From assembly GCA_022453515.1 (NCBI GenBank), contig JAJNNY010000085.1:1-64000 (forward strand): a stretch of DNA of 64,000 bases. The letters are read 5' to 3'. Of the stretch, positions 11,579 through 22,598 are shown one piece after another. The notes under the pieces were generated by a model. It had not been told where the DNA came from and did not search any database. It worked only from the letters and a program-made list of their open reading frames with translations. Source of the DNA: Astrocystis sublimbata (Eukaryota; Ascomycota; Sordariomycetes; Xylariales; Xylariaceae). Every line of letters starts with the position of its first letter. Within the stretch, counting starts at the first letter, position 1. A program made the position numbers and the translations under genes.

Positions 11579-12439
11579 TTAGTAAAGAACCTCAGTAATA
11601 CCACGCCGCAACGTCATCATCCATTCATCAATCCAATACCCAGCAGTCTCCGCCAGCTTCCTAACCTCATCATCCTCGCTCTTCTCCAGCTCCCTGATCC
11701 GACGCGTCCAAAACCTCCACCTAGCGGGACTAAAGCCCACCTTTAGCGGCGCACCCTTACACACCTCATCATCCTCAGCAAGCGGTCCCAGTCCGATATC
11801 TTCCCCCACCTGCCTCCCCTCACTGCTCAGAACCGCCAGCTTGCGGCCCGCGTGCTGCAGCCACATCGTGGCGGGCCGGAGCATCAAGGCGAAGTAATCG
11901 GCGCCTTGCCCCATTTCGAGCACGTCTCTGAAGACCTCAAGAGCGCGCACCGCCAAGATATCCTGTAGGCCGTCATCACCATCACATGCAGCGAAGAGCC
12001 GCGCCATGAAGGCCGCGAGGTTCCTCTCCTGCCGCCACCTATCCTCGTCGCCTTCGCGATTGCGGATTTCCCGCGAGGTTAGCTCTAGGTCGTTGCCGAG
12101 GAACGGCAGGTCAGCCCACAGATGTCGGCCGGTCCCTAGATCCCCTAGCTGGCGCGCCATGAGTGTATGAAGTACTAGACTGTCCTGCAGCGGCGATGAT
12201 ACATCTGTGTGTTTTGCGGCTTCGATCAGTAGGTACCAGATGTCGTGCAGCTTGGCTTCGAATGGATGCCCGGACTGCACGACGCCTCGGGATAGGCCGC
12301 GCACGGCGTTGTTGAATGTTGCTAGGAGATCTTGGGGCGAGGCGTTGCGGATCTCGGCGTCGTAGAGCTGGCGCATACTGGTTGAGTAGGATGATAGTGT
12401 GGATGGGGTTGGTGACGTCGTTGGACTGGTAGCGTCCAT
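11579..12439 (-). CDS. DUF3632-like protein
   Basis: Intronless, 286 residues from MDATSPTTSP. After a short Ser/Thr-rich head the chain is helical: QLYDAEIRNASPQDLLATFN, HDIWYLLIEAAKHTD, the loop LWADLPFLGND followed by WRQERNLAAFMARLFAA, and the C-terminal FSPARWRFWTRRIRELEKSE. This order, above all the RWRFWxxR segment near the end followed by a Met-rich helix, matches the fungal family DUF3632, which has no assigned function. No transmembrane segment or signal peptide. It converges on the SDR gene with about 330 bases between the stops. Confidence 0.65.
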   Translation of the reverse strand: MDATSPTTSPTPSTLSSYSTSMRQLYDAEIRNASPQDLLATFNNAVRGLSRGVVQSGHPFEAKLHDIWYLLIEAAKHTDVSSPLQDSLVLHTLMARQLGDLGTGRHLWADLPFLGNDLELTSREIRNREGDEDRWRQERNLAAFMARLFAACDGDDGLQDILAVRALEVFRDVLEMGQGADYFALMLRPATMWLQHAGRKLAVLSSEGRQVGEDIGLGPLAEDDEVCKGAPLKVGFSPARWRFWTRRIRELEKSEDDEVRKLAETAGYWIDEWMMTLRRGITEVLY

Positions 12440-13860
12440 TTTGTGAGAGATAAGCCGGGTGGCTAGAGATGTGTATGTGGGGGTTGAGAATAGGGAATAG
12501 GTGAAATGATTTTGAATTTGGGGGTGTTGAATTTCTTGAATACTGTTGCTTAATCAATGTTGAACTTGGGGCACTCGTTGTCTTCTTATACGCTTGGAAT
12601 ATGTACGGATTGGTATATAGATAATCATCAATAAAGTCGATGCCTATCCTGCAGGTAGGTAGACTCAAGTTGTCAAGTAGAGAAGAACCCCTGTCCTCCA
12701 AGCATTTGATCTGAGATTCGCCTCTGACAGGGTTTCCCCAAGTACCGCGGTGTTGGTACTGGTATGTAAGCAGGTAGGGTCAATGAATCTACCTTGGCAG
12801 CATGCAGTCTTGCTTCCATGCAATCTGATGGCCCAGGGACACCCGAGACCTCCGTGATGCAAGGGGTCAGGTCGAATGCTTGTATTTGAGTAAATCGCGG
12901 TCTTCACTGTGAACACTTAGCTATGTGGTATGATGTAATATTGTTTTATGGTCACTGTTATGAGGCGGGAGGCGGGGTCATACACAGCCAGAACGAAAAA
13001 GCTTTAGTGGCTTCAATTCCCCTGCTCTGATCATTGGTGGCGTTGGTGTGGTTCTCCAAGGTCCAAGGCCGTTTCCACGCCCCCGGCGTCATTGATAATC
13101 CCAGATTGAAGACAGGCTGGTGGCATGGGTCAGACGGAACTGCAAAATCTCATGCGTTGCATCATGACAGGCAAGAAGACATGGAGTGGCGAAAAGCCCC
13201 AGTGCAGGAAGCTCTAGCAGGCATCCAATCCGAGGAACGCTCAGCTGAGGAGAGAAGCTACAAGGGTTTCTGGAAACTTTCCGTAGCAACCGAGGACTCG
13301 TCGGGGTGTAATTTTCCCCAATTCGACAGGACTAGGCTTGTGAGTGTGGCAAGACTCGTCGAATGAGATGCGGTCCTTGAGTTCCGAGTCAGCTGACTAA
13401 GTTGACAAAAGCCACACACACTATGCTCTGAGCCTGCGTCAAGATGTTCAGGACTAATTATCATAAGATCGAGATTCGGACTCTTACCATTTCGACCTCT
13501 CTCTTTCTAACAGTTCCCTCAAATTGAGTACACAAATAATCCGCACTGCCACAACCAAATATACCAAATAATTACTTGTGAAGATGTCGACTATATACGC
13601 GGATGTGATGAGTCAAATTTTGTTCTCGTTAACATTTAGAATCATGTGGCACGAATGGTCTGTCCAAGAAGTGTGTAGCTTGATTTCATGGCGTTCTGAT
13701 AAATTCGTATAAAATGTAACGATAGGCAGGAGTACCCCTAGTTTCAGATCGAGATAATTACACCCTTCAAATCCCCAGACTACCAGCTAACAGCTAGCTC
13801 AACAATTTCCCTTTCACCAAATGAATCGATACAGCTTCAGTCATGGTAACATTTCCTCAC
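12440..13860. other. intergenic
   Basis: About 1.4 kb with only short chance frames on both strands. No domain, RNA gene or repeat recognised. Confidence 0.45.
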
Positions 13861-14128
13861 TCAGGGGCAGTATCCAATTGCACCTCCAGGGGGGTTGCAA
13901 CCCGTATTGGGATTGTTGAAGTAGCAATTACCATCGCTAGAGCAGTAACAGTAGTTTCCGATACCATTGTCCGGGTCGGCTCTGTGTTTCACGCTGGTTA
14001 GTCAACTCGATCTTGTGGGATTAGGGGGTTTGGAAAATTTATTCGTACTGGTTTTCACACCCAGATGGTGCAGCTAGCGCGCCAGCGGCTAGGCTGAAGG
14101 AAATGATCAAGCTGGCGAAGAACTTCAT
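13861..14128 (-). CDS. small secreted cysteine-rich protein
   Basis: Two exons, 14049-14128 and 13861-13981, joined in phase 2 across a 67-nt intron, give 66 residues. The first 20 form a signal peptide (MKFFASLIISFSLAAGALAA). The mature part of about 46 residues has six cysteines, with NYCYCSSDGNCYF and NTGCNPPGG, enough for three disulfides. No enzyme domain. This is the profile of a small secreted effector-like, antimicrobial or surface protein, and none of these can be chosen from sequence. A second small secreted cysteine-rich gene lies divergently about 960 bases away and shares a DGxCxFN pattern. Confidence 0.8.
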
Positions 14129-14275
14129 GTTGGTTACGATATGCAGGTGGTTTGGTAGAAGTGAAAGACGTGTTGAACTGTTGCGAGGATCCAGCTAATT
14201 GTAATGGCAGATGTGACCTGTGCTTGTGCTCTTGGATGTTCTCTTGGATTCTGAAAGAGTGTAGGATAGTACAAC

Positions 14276-14282
14276 TTATATA
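14276..14282 (-). promoter_or_regulatory. TATA-like box for the 13.9 kb secreted protein gene
   Basis: Reads TATATAA on the minus strand, about 150 bases before the ATG at 14128. Confidence 0.35.
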
Positions 14283-14981
14283 GGTAATTAGAATCAATGT
14301 CATGAAACTACCAACATAGACAGAGGATGATTCAAATGCATATGGGCTGCCTCTAGACGGCATTGATCTTCCGGAGGTGGCGGACAGTACGGTGAGTAAC
14401 TATCTTAATATCTGCATCTCAACTACTCTCGAGTCTGTCCGAAAGCCACACGACCAGAATAGAAATGGCTCAAAACCAATGTAGTAGAGACGTTATCTGA
14501 GGATGCAAAATGCCTCAAACTTACAAGCTATATAAGACCGCATTCTACGTCATTACAGGGCTAAATTCCATATAATCTTACGTGTATTATAAGGTGGCAG
14601 CGGCGTGGGAGACCTTTCTTCCTCCGCATTGAAGTTACGCAACCGTTTTGCGACCAAAGTTGAGAAAGCTGACCACACTCATGGCCAAAGGATTGCTATC
14701 AGTCATCCAATGCCGTCACCCGAAGCCCGAATGAGAACTTTCTCACGTAACCGCTAGAAGTTGAGATCCAGTAGCTTTATGTGCATTACGACGGGGCGTT
14801 GAGAAGGAATGCAATGCCAGTTTCTTGATTACATGCTACACAGAGACTCTTGAGCTATAAGCAGGCCCGGAGGGATATCGAAGTCCGTCCATCCGAACTC
14901 GGTGAGAAATGTGCCTCGTCAAGACGTCTCAAGAGTGCAATTTGAATTCTCAAGGATATTGCTGAGCCAGCTGCTTTACAG

Positions 14982-14987
14982 TATAAA
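14982..14987 (+). promoter_or_regulatory. TATA-like box for the 15.1 kb secreted protein gene
   Basis: TATAAA about 105 bases before the ATG at 15091. Confidence 0.45.
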
Positions 14988-15090
14988 GTCGAGATGCCCA
15001 GATCTTCCAGTTGGTGAATGAATAAGGCAGATTCACGTTTCCAACCGAACTGCGTCTTCTAAACTCATATTTTCATATTTTCATATCACA

Positions 15091-15535
15091 ATGAAGTTCA
15101 TCAGCATCATCCTCTCGCTTGCTGCCCTTGCGGCAGCAGCCCCAAAAGCTGCGCCAGCTGCTGTGCCCGTCAATATCAAACCGCGGACAATCTATGAAGG
15201 CGTAAGTTTGCGTCAAGTCCTGAATATACCGAAGAGGCTACTCTTGTCAAATTGTCAATCTCATGCCTCTTTTACTAACGGTTAGCTCAACGCAGTTCTG
15301 TCACCCGAATGAACGCGCCAATGGCCAATGCTATTACCGGCTCACTGGCGACCCGAAAACTAGCACGTGTGATTGCCCAGCGGGGGACCAGAGGGTGCGT
15401 TTTGATTTCCTGGGCATTATGAGTGTCAAGTTGAAGGCGCAGACAGCAAGGACTAATGAGAAACTTTAATAGTGCCAAACCAACGACGGATATTGTAGCT
15501 TCAACGATAATGGAAACACGTGTGTTTGCAGCTAG
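15091..15535 (+). CDS. small secreted cysteine-rich protein
   Basis: Three exons (15091-15201, 15296-15394, 15473-15535), all phase 0, encode 90 residues. A signal peptide MKFISIILSLAALAAAAP is followed by an Ala/Pro/Val-rich stretch that may be a propeptide (to about residue 37, ending IKPRTIYEG) and a mature domain with eight cysteines (FCHPNERANGQCYY, TCDCPAGDQR, DGYCSFNDNGNTCVCS). Each of the last two introns falls at a module edge. No known fold is recognisable. An effector-like, antimicrobial or surface role is possible. It shares the DGxCxFN pattern with the divergent neighbour at 13.9 kb. Confidence 0.8.
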
Positions 15536-16263
15536 CTTCTGCTATGAAAATAGATTGTTGGCTCCATAATACACTCGCGTGCCGTTCCGGTCTTCAGCGA
15601 AAAAACGTGGCTGTGGCACGGATTGAATGAGTTTATCACAACGATCAGAAAAGGGGCATTGAGAGTCAGTTGTTAAATGAGTAATAGCTCGTTTCAGACT
15701 TAAAACCCCATTCGTTTTCTGATTCAAAGGCCATATTGACTTGACTCGGCCAAACCTCAAGGTCGCAAGAAAGCCTCAGCTTTGTTCATTGAACGTTGTG
15801 ATTAGCTCTTCGCCAAGATTCCTAGGTGTAGCTAGTGCTGTAGTTAATGCTAGGGTACTCTCCCGCGAGTTCATCCCAGCGATAGCGCGAGATTGATTTA
15901 GCGGGTAGTCCCTAAGACAATATGTTCTACAGGAGGCGCTAGAGCGGACGAGCAACGGCGTTCCTGTGAAGAATGCATCCAATCAGAGACGAGCATAAAG
16001 CTCAGATCTTGCTTCATTCAGAAGATCTCATCACGTGTAGTTAGGTTCTAGGCTCGCTAGAAATGGATCTTGGTCACAAACCCACTGTTTATGTACGTAA
16101 GCGTTGCAAGCGTGCTCAGGGGTAATTACCTACAGGGATCAGCATACTTGCCTACATCAATCCACATTCCAGTATTGTTGCAAATCTGGTTGTTTGGCTT
16201 TAGACGCTTCCATGAATCCAGTCTGAGAAGCAATAGACCCAGTTCAAGAACCCAACAGTCAAA
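15536..16263. other. intergenic
   Basis: No gene seen; short chance frames only. Confidence 0.45.
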
Positions 16264-17130
16264 ATGGATATATTCGCGCCCCAGAAGCCCCAGGTGGACG
16301 AGCAGCTCTGGCCGAGCGCCAAGCCCGCGGCGGCCGACACCGAGGCCGGTGAGGGCCTCGACACGGACAACTACGGCGAGACGCTGGGGTTCCTGCGGTG
16401 CTTCGACACCATGTTCCTAATAGACGACTCGGCAGCCATGGCGCCGTACTGGGAGGACGTGCGCGCCTTGCTCGAGCGCATCACGCCCATCGCGGCGAAA
16501 TACGACCCGAACGGGATCGACGTCTTCTTCCTCAACCACCGGCCCAAGGGCCTGCTGGCGGGGATCGGCGGCGTGCGCAAGTCGGGGTACCGCAACATCG
16601 GCGGCTTCGGAAACCAGGAGTCCGAGGCCCGCGACAAACACACCGTGCAGGGCATCTTCAACCGCGTGACGCCGGCGGGGAAGTGCAACCTGGGGGCGCG
16701 CGTCGCCAAGATCCTGGCCTGGTACACGGGCAAGCTGAAGGCGGACCAGGAGGATGCCGCGCTCAACCTCATCGTCATCACGGCGGGGCGCTTCGACGAC
16801 GACATCCGCGCCCCGCTGGCCAATGTCGCTAAGCAGCTTGACAGGATGGACGTGCCGGAGCACCAGGTCGGCGTGCAGCTGTTCCAGATCGGTAAACCCA
16901 CACCCGAGATTCAGCGCACGTTTGAGTACCTTGATGATGAGCTGCATAAAGAAACTGGCACTCGCGATATCGTCGATACGACGACGTGGACGGGGGAGCC
17001 TGGGTCGCTGTCGAGTGATGACTTACTCAAGGTCGTTCTGGGCGCGGTGGTGAAGAAGCTGGATCAGAGGGGAACGGCATTGAATTACAGTGGTAACGCG
17101 CCACCTCCTCGGAAATTTGACGAGGACTAG
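16264..17130 (+). CDS. von Willebrand factor A domain protein
   Basis: Intronless, 288 residues, with ATG in AAAATGG. From about residue 45 it has a VWA fold: the strand and metal-site region DTMFLIDDSAAMAPYW, where the MIDAS DxSxS reads D-D-S-A-A (last Ser replaced), then IDVFFLNHRP, the helix GKCNLGARVAKILAWY and the strand LNLIVITAGRFDDD. LLKVVLGAVVKKLDQRGT near the C-terminus is the closing helix. Fungal stand-alone VWA proteins of this size are common and probably mediate protein-protein contacts. The imperfect MIDAS makes metal-dependent binding uncertain. The GC-rich third positions contrast with the AT-rich flanks. Confidence 0.8.
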   Translation: MDIFAPQKPQVDEQLWPSAKPAAADTEAGEGLDTDNYGETLGFLRCFDTMFLIDDSAAMAPYWEDVRALLERITPIAAKYDPNGIDVFFLNHRPKGLLAGIGGVRKSGYRNIGGFGNQESEARDKHTVQGIFNRVTPAGKCNLGARVAKILAWYTGKLKADQEDAALNLIVITAGRFDDDIRAPLANVAKQLDRMDVPEHQVGVQLFQIGKPTPEIQRTFEYLDDELHKETGTRDIVDTTTWTGEPGSLSSDDLLKVVLGAVVKKLDQRGTALNYSGNAPPPRKFDED

Positions 17131-18049
17131 TTTCCCCATCTCTTTGTTGTTACTGCGTACCGGTTATGTTCAATTCGAGATATCCACTTCCAATGTCACG
17201 TCTGAAGGCTGGGTACTGTAGGCACTGGGGATTGAACACATCAGAGGATGAAGTCAGGGTGGCAAAAAGAGATTCAAAGGCAAAGAAATGGAGGTGGAAT
17301 GTCCAGTAATAGATGGTCTTCAGAGGATACACGGTGTCCCTATTCCCCGCCTTTTGGTTCACTCAGAGCTTTCCATATCAAGAAGTTGTCTAAGGATCGT
17401 GACTGCACCCTATGACATTACTTCGAGAAGAAGTGATGACTTTTGAGCTTGCGACATATTTCTGAATGGGATCCAGCTATTAGCCGGGAAAGCAGTACGC
17501 GCAGATTAGAATCGTCCAAGCTGATTTCGAGGGGTATCTACTGGCTTCAAGCTGGGAGGTCTAGCCCGGCTCAGCAGACCACATGCGCAATATTAACGCC
17601 TGAGTTGGCATCCATTCTCCGCCATTGTCAGAGGGGTGAAATCGATGTGAGCAATGACGCAGAGTTGAAAAGCGGCTGTTTTTCTAGAACTAATGCATCG
17701 TCTCAAGTCTTGTCTAGTTCGAGCCGGGGTTCTAGTGAATAGTATAGTAGACTTATTTAATATATCTAAACCTATCAATCGCTACGTATACATTTAAACA
17801 GATGGCCTACTTAAACTCAGAAGCGAGATCATACACGAAAAGCAGGGTTCATAATGGGCGTCTGATTCGTTTCTCCAATTCCTTGTGTCCAATAAGCACT
17901 TTCCACGAAGCGCTGTGGCGGTCCTGCAGCATTGGGCCGTCCTGTGGCGATACCCCCGCAGACCTTCCATCTTGCCCATTTACGCTTGGGGTCGCCTTCT
18001 CTGCTACAATGACCTCTATCCTCCTTCTAGTGACCGCACTGATGAAGCA
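17131..18049. other. intergenic upstream of the NLR
   Basis: No gene supported. Small frames occur on both strands but lack good starts. It contains the NLR promoter. Confidence 0.45.
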
Positions 18050-21000
18050 ATGGCCACGAAAGACAGAACGAAGCTGTGCAGGTTGCGGAGGTCATGGTGC
18101 AAGAAGCTCTGGCGGAGGCGTCGTGCAGCCTCACCCGCATCATCTGCCACAGGCCCCGCAGGTATAGTGTTTATGACCTAACTGTTCATCACCAATTCTG
18201 TACTAACTTCTGTTCCAGCAAATGCTCCGTCTTCCGAGCTGCAGATAGTTGCGGCTGAATTCCATACGGAGGCGACACCAGCAGACCAAGTTATCCCCAT
18301 CGCAGCATCAGAAATCCCAATTCAAGCCTCGCCTAACGACCCCAAACCCGAGCCAGCTGCAACCGAACTCAATCCAGACGCAAGACCAGCAGACCGAGTT
18401 ATCCCTATCGCAGCACCAGAAACCCCAAGTCAAGCCTCACCTAACGAACCTGAACCCAAGCCAACTACAATCGCGACCACAGAGCGATCGAACCCCGCTC
18501 TTTCCATTTCACAAGAACTATGGAATGCCGCCTATAGCAGGCTCGAAGTCAGCGATGCGAAACTTGTCAAATCGTATGTGAAAATTCTTGAAAAGGAACT
18601 CGAAGACCAAACAGATGGATCCTCCACCATTGCAATGGAAGACGCAGGCCAGCGAGAAAAACAATTGAGGGAGTTGATCGCAAAGGGGCAGGAGAAGACA
18701 TCAAAAGTCAATGCGAGAACCCAAAAACTTGGCGAAATTGTCGATTATACACTGAGCACTAAGGGGGTTGTCGACCTGGTTATAAAGGCTGTCCCACAAG
18801 CCGCGCCGGCTGCGCTTCCGTGGGCAGGTGTGTGCCTTGCGCTACAGGTAAGCGATGGTTCATGACGTTGTATCTTATCCCCATTAACAACATGAATAGA
18901 TGCTCAAGAAGCCAGGTGAGGTGGTGAAATCCATTCGCACCGGTATCGAACATGTCAACTCTAGAATGGACTGGTACTGCGCCTCGGTCAAATATCTCCT
19001 GAACAAGGACAACATTGGACATCACGACTTCCAAGAGATCATGGATCAGTTGAAGTTAAATGTCATCGCTCTGTATACAGCTATTCTCTCGTATCAGATG
19101 AAGAGCATTTGTTCGTACTACCACCAACAAACGTCTGAGTTTTTTCGCAACATGTTTGTTTCGAATGATTGGAGAGGCGATCTACGCCTTGTCACCGACG
19201 CTGAAGATACCCTTCGGGCCGATGCGGACCAATACTACAAAGAACAGACAAAGTTCTTTATGAGAACGCTCGGTAACACCATTATGGAATTCACCTCGGG
19301 CCAGAAGAACATTCAAAGAGATCAAAATGAGTCAGCACTTTACAGAGATCTCCGCGTTATTGATCCCCAACATGATATGGAACGTATCGAGAAGAACAAG
19401 GATGAGTTGTTAGACGACGCATACCAGTGGGTCTTCGACACTAAGGAATATGCGACATTTGCGGACTGGGAGCACAGTGGACTCGACTGCTCGGCGCGTC
19501 AGTTGCTCTGGATACAGGGGCCTGCAGGAACAGGAAAGACGATGCTCATGATAGGCCTCATTCGCCACTTTTCTCAGCAATCCGCAGCAACATCGCCACC
19601 TGTGTCTTTCTTCTTTTGTCAGAACACAGATGACGACCTGAAAACCGCTACAGCTGTCCTCCGCTCCTTAGTCTGGCTGCTTCTTCTTCAACAGCCGCAT
19701 CTCATCTCCCATTTACTTGAAAAACACAAGGTTTCGGGTGCTTCCCTCTTCCAGGACAAAAATGCCTTTTTCGCCCTGTCTACCGTACTTCTCGATATGT
19801 TAAAAGACAGTCGATTACCGTCAGTGTACTTGGCGGTCGACGCACTTGACGAATGTTCGCTAGATGAGCAAGAAAACATTATCGGCTTCATTTCAAAGTC
19901 TCTGAAGGTCTCCAGGAAAGTGAAGTGGCTGCTTTCTAGCCGTCCAGAAGTTCGCTGTCCTGCTGACATCGAGAACTTCATGTGCTGCATCGAGCTGGAC
20001 GAGACAAATCTGGAACATCCCGTCAAGGCTTACATCCAATATAAACTCCACAGCCTAGAGAAAGAGAAAGGATACAGCATAGAAATCGCAGACAAGATCA
20101 AAGAAGTTGTTTACCGAAAAGCAGGTAATACATTTCTATGGGTAGCTCTCGTGCTCAAATACCTGAGTAAAGAGGATGATGATGGATCTTATGCCATCGA
20201 CCTCATCGAACAAGTGCCTCCTGGATTGTTCGAGCTATACAATCACATGTTGGATAGAATCGAGCAAAACCACAAACTTTTGTCACAAGATTGTAAGAAA
20301 ATCTTGAAAGTTGCGTATCTCGCGTTACGTCCGCTTCGCTTCTCCGAGCTTGCCAAATTTGCCGATCTGCTACCAAGTCGGGTAGTAAGTGCTGTCGGAA
20401 AGTGCGGCTCTTTTGTCACAACAAACGGGGAAACAGTCAACCTGATCCACCTATCTGCCAAAGAGTACTTGGAAGTCAGATATAAGGCTGAGGGAGCCCA
20501 GGGCCACATGGAGATCGCCAAACGTTCTCTTCACGCAATATCTTTAGTCGAGAGGAACATGTGTGGCCTCACCTACGACTCAAGACCGGAGGGGATGACA
20601 ACCCTTGATCAAGGAGAGTTGCCCGAACTACGATACTCTGTCACTTATTGGATCAACCACCTTCTTGCTTCGAAGAAGGATAGCGAGTACCTGGAGATGT
20701 TATCAACATTTCTTGATAAAGATTTTCTCCATTGGCTTGAGATCTTATCTCTATCAGGAGTTGTTAGGGATGGGGTGATAGCTTTTAGAAAACTTTTACA
20801 ATTTGCCCGAGTATGTCTTTGACCTTACAACATTATTCCATTCGTTAAGTCACTAAAACCAGCTAGTCCCAAAAAGCTATGGACGGCCTTCTCGAGCGTC
20901 TACTAGACGCATATAACTTTGCCTCGAGTCATGAGAAGACTATTGAACAGGCACCACTACAGACGTATAACTCCGCCCTCTTGTTTAGCCCGACTAGGAG

Positions 21001-22230
21001 CAAGGTTAGAGAGCAGTACTGGGAAGACTGGCCATCATTCATCGAGATGGCGGCAGGTAAACTAGATTGCTGGGGCGAGGAGCATCAATTCCCTGGGCAG
21101 CATACCGGTTCTATTTACGCCATTGTGTTCTCGCCCAACGGCAAGACTATTGCGACCGGGTCAGATGATAAAACCGTGAGGATCTGGTCGGCAGATACAG
21201 GCGAGCATCTCAAAACCCTCGAGGGTCATACCGCCACTTTTGGTAACATTAAATTCTCGCCCAACGGTAATATAATCGCGTCTAGCTCAATGAATGAAAC
21301 GGTACGGCTCTGGTCGGTAGATACAGGCAAGCAGCTCCAAGTCCTCAAGCATAATGGAATTATAGTCATCGCGTTCTCGCCCGATAGCAAAACTCTCGCA
21401 TCCGGCTCGATAGATAAAACGGTACGGATCTGGTCGGTAGATACAGGCAAGCAGCTCCAAGTCCTCAAGCATAATGATGGAATTATAGTCATCGCGTTCT
21501 CGCCCGATAGCAAAACTCTCGCATCCGGGTCAGCAGCTAGAACAGTACGGATCTGGTCAGTGGATACAGGCAAGCAGCTTCAAGTCCTCGAGGGCCATAC
21601 CGATTCCCTTCAAACTGTTGTGTTCTCGCCCAACGGCAAAACTCTCGCATCCGGGTCAGTAGATAAAACAGTACGGATCTGGTCAGTGGATACAGGCACG
21701 CAGCTCCAAGTCCTTGAGCATACTCGTGTAATTATGGCCATGGCGTTCTCGCCCGACGGTAAAGTCTTCGCATCCGGGACAGAAAATGCAGACGTGGTGT
21801 TTTGGTCGGTCGACAAGTATTATTTTCTTGTCTGTTTTATTTCCCCAAATGCTGGGCCTTTGGTTCATCAACGTTTTATTTCAGTCCGGATAGCCAATAT
21901 TTATTTACTGGAAAAGGTAGTTTCTCCTTTAGTGATTTGCTCCAGGAAAGAGGTTCAACTTTGGACAATGGCGAAACCTCCAATCTATTGTCGCATGGGG
22001 CTGTACCCGAGATTAATCGATCGTTACCCCTTGGATACGGAGTCGATTGGCGCTGGATAACTTTCAATGGAAAGGGTGTGCTCTTGTTACCAAATGACTA
22101 CCTATTCTTAGGTAAACCGTGGAAATCGGCGAGATTTGGATCTACTATAGCGATCGGCACTGAGACAGGAAAGGTTGTGATCATGCGGTTTTCTGCGGAA
22201 GGGCCAGCAGAACTACGACTCAATCAGTGA
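18050..22230 (+). CDS. NLR-type STAND protein: NACHT ATPase with WD40 repeats (NWD2-like)
   Basis: Five exons (18050-18161, 18219-18847, 18900-20810, 20867-21816, 21885-22230) encode 1315 residues. A basic head is followed by a Pro-rich region with a duplicated 36-residue unit (about 57-128) and the NLR N-terminal domain starting LWNAAYSRLEVSDAKLVKSY. The NACHT has a P-loop GPAGTGKT (454-461) and a Walker B region VYLAVDALDECS (about 556-567). After a helical linker come six WD40 repeats (963-1200), several almost identical, then the usual fungal NLR tail (TIAIGTETGKVVIMRFSAEG). The last intron is needed to reach that tail. These proteins sense non-self and trigger heterokaryon incompatibility or cell death. 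No effector domain is obvious at the N-terminus. Confidence 0.9.
18277..18470 (+). repeat. two-copy tandem repeat, 108-nt unit, in NLR exon 2
   Basis: Copies start at 18277 and 18385. Each encodes a Pro/Ala-rich unit containing PAD-VIPIAA-E-P-QASPN. The second copy is a little diverged and partial at its end. Confidence 0.8.
21100..21816 (+). repeat. WD40-coding tandem repeats, units of 40-42 codons
   Basis: Six units. A 50-base block starting GGAATTATAGTCATCGCG is identical at 21356-21405 and 21479-21528, and the blocks before it match almost perfectly at 120-base spacing. The identity is at DNA level, not only protein level. Confidence 0.85.
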
Positions 22231-22598
22231 ATTGGAACAACATCACCCAATATCACGCTCAGAACAGGGGCTGGGGATCGCTGGGGGCAAGTCGGAATGA
22301 CAACAAACGCCTGACGATGCCGTTAGGGTCCTTTAGCGGACCTAGCAATTGCTATCAGTAAGGTGGCTCTTATAGCAACCGCGGCAATTGAAGCAAGCGA
22401 CAATGAAGATCATGATGTGATGACGGGGGTACCGGCAAGAGATAATTAGAAGCTTTCCAAAGTTACGAGCCTCCCCACCAGATATCCCAACTCTTGGTCA
22501 AAGTCCAGACATAATCAATTTGCTATCCAAGCCTTATCTACCTACCCTATGTACACGCTCCCCCAAACCACTCCACCCTCTCACCAACCCAAGCATCA
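22231..22598. other. convergent intergenic
   Basis: 3' regions of the NLR and the sugar dehydrogenase gene. Nothing else seen. Confidence 0.5.

Larger units (their letters stand above)
14129..15090. other. shared promoter region of two small secreted protein genes
   Basis: Bidirectional intergenic stretch with a TATA-like box for each flanking gene. No further gene seen. Confidence 0.5.
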
